From assembly GCF_000717715.1 (NCBI RefSeq), contig NZ_JOAI01000057.1, positions 1 to 36,864 on the forward strand: a DNA stretch of 36,864 nucleotides, read 5' to 3'. Numbering within the stretch: the first letter of the stretch is position 1; the number at the start of each line of letters is the position of its first letter. Source of the stretch: Streptomyces sp. NRRL B-24484. GTDB taxonomy: Bacteria > Actinomycetota > Actinomycetes > Streptomycetales > Streptomycetaceae. Below, piece after piece: positions 33,532 through 36,864 of this stretch. The translations under genes and the position numbers were made by a program. The notes beneath the pieces were generated by a model that saw only the letters and a list, made by a program, of their open reading frames with translations, had not been told where the DNA came from and did not search any database.

Positions 33532-34257
33532 TCAGTCCGACGCAGCCGTGCGGCGTCCGCGGACGGCGCCCAGTGCGGTGCCGACCGTCACACAGACCCC
33601 GGTCGCGGTGAGGCAGGCGATCTGCCGGGCGGCACCGTCCGTCAGGGCGGCGCAGACCGGGGTGGCGGCGGCCGCGCCGATGCACCCGGCGGCGAATCCG
33701 AGCAGCGCCCCGGTGACCGTGGCGGTACGCCCGCGCCCGGCCGCAGGGACGCCGGCTACCGGTGCCGGCTCCGCCCGCCGCGCCCAGGAGGGCACCGCCG
33801 GAACCGGAGCCGGGGGCGGGGGCGCGGCCACCGGCTGCGGACGGACGGCGGGCCGGTGCGGCACGGCCGTCCACGGCAACTGCTCCAGCAGCACCGTCAC
33901 CTGGTCGAAGGGCCGGCCGGGTCCGAGCGCGACCAGCGTCCGCGCACTGGCCGGCGAGAGCTCCAGCCGGCGCGTGACCACCGCCCGGCCACCCGCACCG
34001 GACGCCCGCACCGAGCTGTCCCGGTAGCGGTGGAACCGCCCGTCCACGTCCAGGACGAGCGCACAGCTGCTGCGCACCTCCGTCCGGCGCGCCTGCACCA
34101 CGGCCCCGCCCCGGTCCCAGGCGGGCAGCCGGTCGACCACCCAGCCGTCCACCGCGGCACCCCCGTCGTCCCGGAACGACAGCGGCGCGACGCCCTGCGC
34201 CAGCAGCGTCCGGGCGGTGCCGCGGGCCAGCACCAGCAGCTCCTCGTACGCGTCCAC
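33532..34257 (-). CDS. Unknown protein with C-terminal membrane segments
   Basis: A 241-aa protein. The N-terminal 135 residues form a soluble domain (LLVLARGTARTLLAQGVAPLSF, WVVDRLPAWDRGG, LVLDVDGRFHRYRDS, DQVTVLLEQLPW). A Pro/Ala-rich linker follows (about 140-170), then two hydrophobic segments near residues 180-232 (VTGALLGFAAGCIGAAAATPVC, QIACLTATGVCVTVGTALGAV). The GTG at 34257 has no strong binding site; the upstream microprotein stop is 9 bp away, so translation is likely coupled. I recognise no family for the soluble domain. Confidence 0.7.
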   Translation of the reverse strand: MDAYEELLVLARGTARTLLAQGVAPLSFRDDGGAAVDGWVVDRLPAWDRGGAVVQARRTEVRSSCALVLDVDGRFHRYRDSSVRASGAGGRAVVTRRLELSPASARTLVALGPGRPFDQVTVLLEQLPWTAVPHRPAVRPQPVAAPPPPAPVPAVPSWARRAEPAPVAGVPAAGRGRTATVTGALLGFAAGCIGAAAATPVCAALTDGAARQIACLTATGVCVTVGTALGAVRGRRTAASD

Positions 34258-34266
34258 CGGTCCGGG

Positions 34267-34350
34267 TCAGCCCTCGTCGCCGCAGCCCGGGCAGGGCCGC
34301 TTCGGCACCTTGGTGGCCGCGCACTTGCCGCACGTCGTGGTCCCGCCCAT
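34267..34350 (-). CDS. 27-aa zinc-ribbon microprotein
   Basis: A tiny gene with a strong Shine-Dalgarno (GGGAGGGGA, spacing about 7) before ATG 34350. The 27-residue product has two CxxC knuckles, C7-G-K-C10 and C20-P-G-C23, followed by a Gly-Asp-Glu-Gly tail. That is a minimal treble-clef/zinc-ribbon arrangement and very unlikely to arise by chance in a frame with a good binding site. It lies 9 bp ahead of the 241-aa membrane-protein gene and is probably co-translated with it. A zinc-binding adaptor role is inferred only from the cysteines. Confidence 0.65.
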   Translation of the reverse strand: MGGTTTCGKCAATKVPKRPCPGCGDEG

Positions 34351-34514
34351 CTCGCCGTCCCCTCCCGAAGCGGTGTCAGGTGCGCGAGCGTAGCCACGCA
34401 CCGGGCCGGCGCAGGGGCGACGTTCGGAACCGGCGCGGATCGACCGGATCCGACGGTTCCGGACGGTTCCTGCCCGCCCGCCGCCCGGTCCGCGCCCGGG
34501 CTCCCGACCCGCGC

Positions 34515-35513
34515 TCAGTCCTTCTTCGCCCGGCTGGGCTGCACCCGCATCGGCTCGCCCGGCATCTTCGGATGGTCCGGCGGGTAGGGCAGGTCGCCCG
34601 CGGCCTGCTGCGCGAACAGCTCCAGCAGCGGGTCCAGGTCGAACGCGAAGTCGTCCATCTCGGCGTGCAGGTCACCGAGTTCGGCGAAGCGCGCGGGCAG
34701 GGTCCGCAGGTCGAAGTCCTGCGGGACGACGTCGTCCAGCTCCTCCCAGCGCAGCGGGGCGGAGGCGGTGGCCTCGGGCCGGGCCCGCAGCGAGTACGGC
34801 GAGGCGATCGTCCGGTCGCGGGCCATCTGGTTGTAGTCCACGAAGATCCGCTCGCCGCGCTCCTCCTTCCACCAGGCGGTGGTCACCCGTCCGGGCATCC
34901 GGCGCTCCAGCTCCCGGCCGAGCGCGATCACGGCGTGCCGGCAGTCGGTGAACGTCCAGCGCGGCTCGACCGGCACGTAGACGTGCAGCCCGCGCCCGCC
35001 CGAGGTCTTCGGCCAGCCGCGCAGCCCCAGCTCCTCCAGCAGGGCGCGCAGCTCGTGCGCGGCGCTCACGGCGTCGTGGAAGTCGGTGCCCGGCTGCGGG
35101 TCGAGGTCGATCCGCAGCTCGTCCGGGTGCTCGGTGTCGGTGCGGCGCACCGGCCAGGGGTGGAAGGTCAGGCACCCGAGGTTGGCTGCCCACAGCACCG
35201 CGGCCGGCTCGGTCGGGCAGATCTCGTCGGCGCTGCGCCCGCTGGGGAAGACGATCCGGGCGGTCGGCAGCCAGTCCGGCAGGCCCTTGGGCGCCCGCTT
35301 CTGGTAGAAGAACTCGCCCTCGACGCCGTCCGGGAACCGCTGCAGCGTGGTCGGCCGGTCCCGCAGCCCGCGCAGCACGCCCGGCGCGACCGCCAGGTAG
35401 TACTCGGCGACGTCCCGCTTGGTGAAGCCGCGCGCCGGATAGTAGACCTTGTCGGGGTTGGAGAGCCGGACCGGCCGGCCGCCCGCCTCCAGTTCAACCG
35501 CTGTCGAGACCAT
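34515..35513 (-). CDS. LigD-type NHEJ polymerase/primase domain protein
   Basis: A 332-aa stand-alone LigD polymerase domain, an archaeo-eukaryotic-primase-fold enzyme that fills gaps at double-strand breaks. VRLSNPDKVYYP near residue 15, TLQRFPDGVEGEFFYQKRAP near residue 56, the metal-binding RIDLDPQPG near residue 134 and SGGRGLHVYVP near residue 170 are intact. The C-terminus ends in a basic tail. ATG 35513 lies 6 nt after TAGCGT on the minus strand, with no Shine-Dalgarno. It is divergent from a LigC-type ligase, so the two steps of end joining are encoded as a pair. No Ku gene is visible in the window. Confidence 0.94.
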   Translation of the reverse strand: MVSTAVELEAGGRPVRLSNPDKVYYPARGFTKRDVAEYYLAVAPGVLRGLRDRPTTLQRFPDGVEGEFFYQKRAPKGLPDWLPTARIVFPSGRSADEICPTEPAAVLWAANLGCLTFHPWPVRRTDTEHPDELRIDLDPQPGTDFHDAVSAAHELRALLEELGLRGWPKTSGGRGLHVYVPVEPRWTFTDCRHAVIALGRELERRMPGRVTTAWWKEERGERIFVDYNQMARDRTIASPYSLRARPEATASAPLRWEELDDVVPQDFDLRTLPARFAELGDLHAEMDDFAFDLDPLLELFAQQAAGDLPYPPDHPKMPGEPMRVQPSRAKKD

Positions 35514-35581
35514 GCCCCCACGCTAGGCGGGCCCCCCGCATCCGGCGCGCGGGCCGTGCGACGTGCGGCGACGATCGGAGC
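35514..35581. promoter_or_regulatory. Divergent leaderless-type promoters of the end-joining pair
   Basis: TAGCGT (35525-35520, minus strand) stands 6 nt before the polymerase ATG. GACGAT (35570-35575, plus strand) stands 6 nt before the ligase ATG. Neither gene has a properly spaced Shine-Dalgarno. No convincing -35 boxes are seen. Confidence 0.45.
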
Positions 35582-36640
35582 ATGGACCTTCCCGTGATGC
35601 CGCCCGTGCAGCCGATGCTCGCCAAGGCGGTGGCCGAGATCCCGCCCGGCATGCAGTACGAGGCCAAGTGGGACGGCTTCCGCGCGATCGTCTTCCGCGA
35701 CGGCGACGAGGTCGAGATCGGCAGCCGCACCACCAAGACGCTCACGCGGTACTTCCCCGAACTGGTGGAGGCCTTCCGCCGCGAGCTGCCGCCCCGCTGC
35801 GTGGTCGACGGCGAGATCGTGATCGCCCGCGAGGGCCGGCTGCGCTTCGAGGAACTGCTGGAACGCATCCACCCGGCGGCCTCCCGGGTCCGCACCCTCG
35901 CCGAACGCACCCCCGCCTCGTTCGTCGCCTTCGACCTGCTGGCCCTGGACGACACCGCCCTCGCCGACCGCCCGCTCGCCGAGCGCCGCAGCGCCCTGGA
36001 GACGGCCCTGGCCGACGCCTCCGCCCCCGTCCACCTGGCGCCCGCCGCGACCGATATCGACCTGGCCCGGACCTGGTTCGCCCAGTACGAGGGCGCCGGA
36101 CTGGACGGCGTGATCGCCAAACCACTGGACGGCCCGTACGCGGCCGGCGAGCGCACCCTCTTCAAGATCAAGCACCAGCGGACGGCCGACTGCGTCCTCG
36201 CCGGCTACCGCGAGCACAAGAGCGGACCGATCGTCGGCTCCCTGCTGCTCGGCCTCTACGACACCGACGGACAGCTGCAGCACGTCGGCGTCTGCGCTTC
36301 CTTCCCGGTGGCCCGCCGCCGCGAACTGGTCGAGGAACTGGCCCCGTTGAGGCTCGACGACCTCACCGGCCACCCCTGGGCGGCCTGGGCCGACGAGAGC
36401 GCCCAGGCCTCCTCCCGGCTGCCCGGCGCCGTCAGCCGCTGGACGGGCACCAAGGACCTCTCCTGGGTGCCGCTGCGCCCCGAGCGGGTCATCGAGGTGG
36501 CGTACGACCACATGGAGGGCACCCGCTTCCGGCACACCACCCAGTTCCGCCACTGGCGCCCCGACCGCGAGCCGGTCAGCTGCACCTACGAGCAGCTGGA
36601 GGAGCCGGTCTCCTACGACCTGTCGGACATCCTCCGCTGA
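35582..36640 (+). CDS. ligC: LigC-type ATP-dependent DNA ligase
   Basis: A 352-aa ATP-dependent ligase. The adenylation motif EAKWDGFRA contains the AMP-accepting K29; motif III is FVAFDLLALD near residue 117, motif IV EGVIAK-like GLDGVIAKPL near residue 178, and motif V LFKIKHQR near residue 194. An OB-fold domain follows (from CVLAGYREHKSG), ending in a THFRH-like HTTQFRHWRPD. It seals nicks or breaks using ATP and is the partner of the divergent LigD-type polymerase. It is complete and of the size expected of LigC. Confidence 0.94.
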   Translation: MDLPVMPPVQPMLAKAVAEIPPGMQYEAKWDGFRAIVFRDGDEVEIGSRTTKTLTRYFPELVEAFRRELPPRCVVDGEIVIAREGRLRFEELLERIHPAASRVRTLAERTPASFVAFDLLALDDTALADRPLAERRSALETALADASAPVHLAPAATDIDLARTWFAQYEGAGLDGVIAKPLDGPYAAGERTLFKIKHQRTADCVLAGYREHKSGPIVGSLLLGLYDTDGQLQHVGVCASFPVARRRELVEELAPLRLDDLTGHPWAAWADESAQASSRLPGAVSRWTGTKDLSWVPLRPERVIEVAYDHMEGTRFRHTTQFRHWRPDREPVSCTYEQLEEPVSYDLSDILR

Positions 36641-36704
36641 CCCGCGGGCCCGGCTCCGGGCCGCTCTCATCGCCAACTCCGCTGCCGGATAGCCGCGTTG
36701 TGCA

Positions 36705-36710
36705 TTGACA
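36705..36710 (+). promoter_or_regulatory. Isolated consensus -35 hexamer
   Basis: TTGACA occurs about 70 bp ahead of the 18-bp palindrome. No good -10 follows at 16-18 bp, so promoter identity is doubtful. Confidence 0.25.
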
Positions 36711-36776
36711 CGGACGCGGCGGCACAGACACCATGGACGCCGCCCGCTGCCTGCCGGCACCACCCCGCCCGGCTGT

Positions 36777-36794
36777 AGTGGGAGCGCTCCCACT
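36777..36794. promoter_or_regulatory. CebR/CelR-type operator (cellulose/cellobiose control)
   Basis: AGTGGGAGC followed by GCTCCCACT is a perfect 18-bp palindrome; its core TGGGAGCGCTCCCA (36779-36792) is the 14-bp site bound by the LacI-family regulators CelR of Thermobifida and CebR of Streptomyces. The final 70 bp contain no visible gene start. The controlled gene should lie beyond the window's right edge on the plus strand, since the gene to the left is transcribed toward the site. Confidence 0.85.
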
Positions 36795-36864
36795 GTATCG
36801 CAGCAGGTTGCGGGCGTTCCGTAAGGCTGCCCACCCCACGCCCCCACCCGACGCCACCCCACCC

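Noticed and set aside
34380..35597. Plus-strand open frame opposite the LigD-type polymerase
   Set aside because: Low-complexity shadow of a gene whose catalytic motifs are all on the minus strand.
36720..36864. Start of a coding region at ATG 36733 beside TTGACA
   Set aside because: No Shine-Dalgarno and no -10 at proper spacing, the frame lacks the codon bias of real genes here, and it would run straight through the operator palindrome.

Overview
This is a very GC-rich actinobacterial chromosomal segment, most likely from Streptomycetaceae (Streptomyces or Kitasatospora). Coding frames have near-saturated G/C at third positions, GTG starts are common, and the gene content fits that family: LutABC, a tandem MerR regulator beside an erythromycin-esterase homologue, PadR, PucR and TPR-XRE regulators, a TerD protein, split NHEJ polymerase and ligase genes, and a CebR/CelR-type operator. 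I support 38 complete genes and one doubtful partial one. I see no tRNA, rRNA, CRISPR array, insertion sequence or prophage. No gene-free gap exceeds about 290 bp; the 13428-13704 gap holds nothing I can name.

Layout. 1-3.9 kb: a HAD-like hydrolase, a TPR-containing XRE regulator (-) and a secreted M64 metallopeptidase with a clear promoter and an AT-rich inverted repeat at its probable start site. 3.9-7.1 kb: lutA-lutB-lutC, joined by ATGA overlaps, for L-lactate oxidation. 7.1-10.7 kb: a double-MerR regulator divergent from an erythromycin-esterase-family gene, then a berberine-bridge-type FAD oxidoreductase ending at a 17-bp-stem bidirectional terminator. 10.7-12.9 kb (-): carbonic anhydrase plus SulP transporter, a likely bicarbonate uptake pair. 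13-15.4 kb: a small exported protein, a pyridoxamine-phosphate-oxidase-fold protein, a membrane-anchored Mrr-type nuclease and a 66-aa membrane protein. 15.6-19 kb: phosphoglucomutase, PadR and an unknown membrane protein. 19-22.6 kb (-): TerD, a 79-aa protein, a YVTN propeller and PucR. 22.7-24.9 kb: bioF and an SMP-30 lactonase-like gene. 25-30.4 kb: two unusual alpha/beta hydrolases (-), a MerR regulator divergent from the second, a small tyrosine phosphatase and another alpha/beta hydrolase. 30.4-32 kb (-): a three-gene operon of membrane protein, mini-XRE regulator and zinc-free MDR oxidoreductase, joined by GTGA overlaps. 32-34.4 kb: a gamma-glutamylcyclotransferase-like protein, a YrhB/Imm35 protein, and an unknown membrane protein preceded by a 27-aa zinc-ribbon microprotein. 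34.5-36.6 kb: divergent LigD-type polymerase and LigC-type ATP-dependent ligase. The window ends with an 18-bp palindrome containing the cellulose/cellobiose regulator site, probably serving a gene beyond the edge.

The most interesting signals are regulatory. A -10-like hexamer lies 5-7 nt before the start codon of about eight genes, implying leaderless mRNAs. The promoter between the MerR regulator and the fused hydrolase has the exact 19-bp spacer with an internal dyad expected of MerR activation, and the first hydrolase domain of its target has lost its nucleophile. Nothing here is proven to be a new system. The best candidates for undescribed biology are that MerR/hydrolase-fusion module, the leaderless membrane-protein/mini-XRE/oxidoreductase operon, and the zinc-ribbon microprotein pair.
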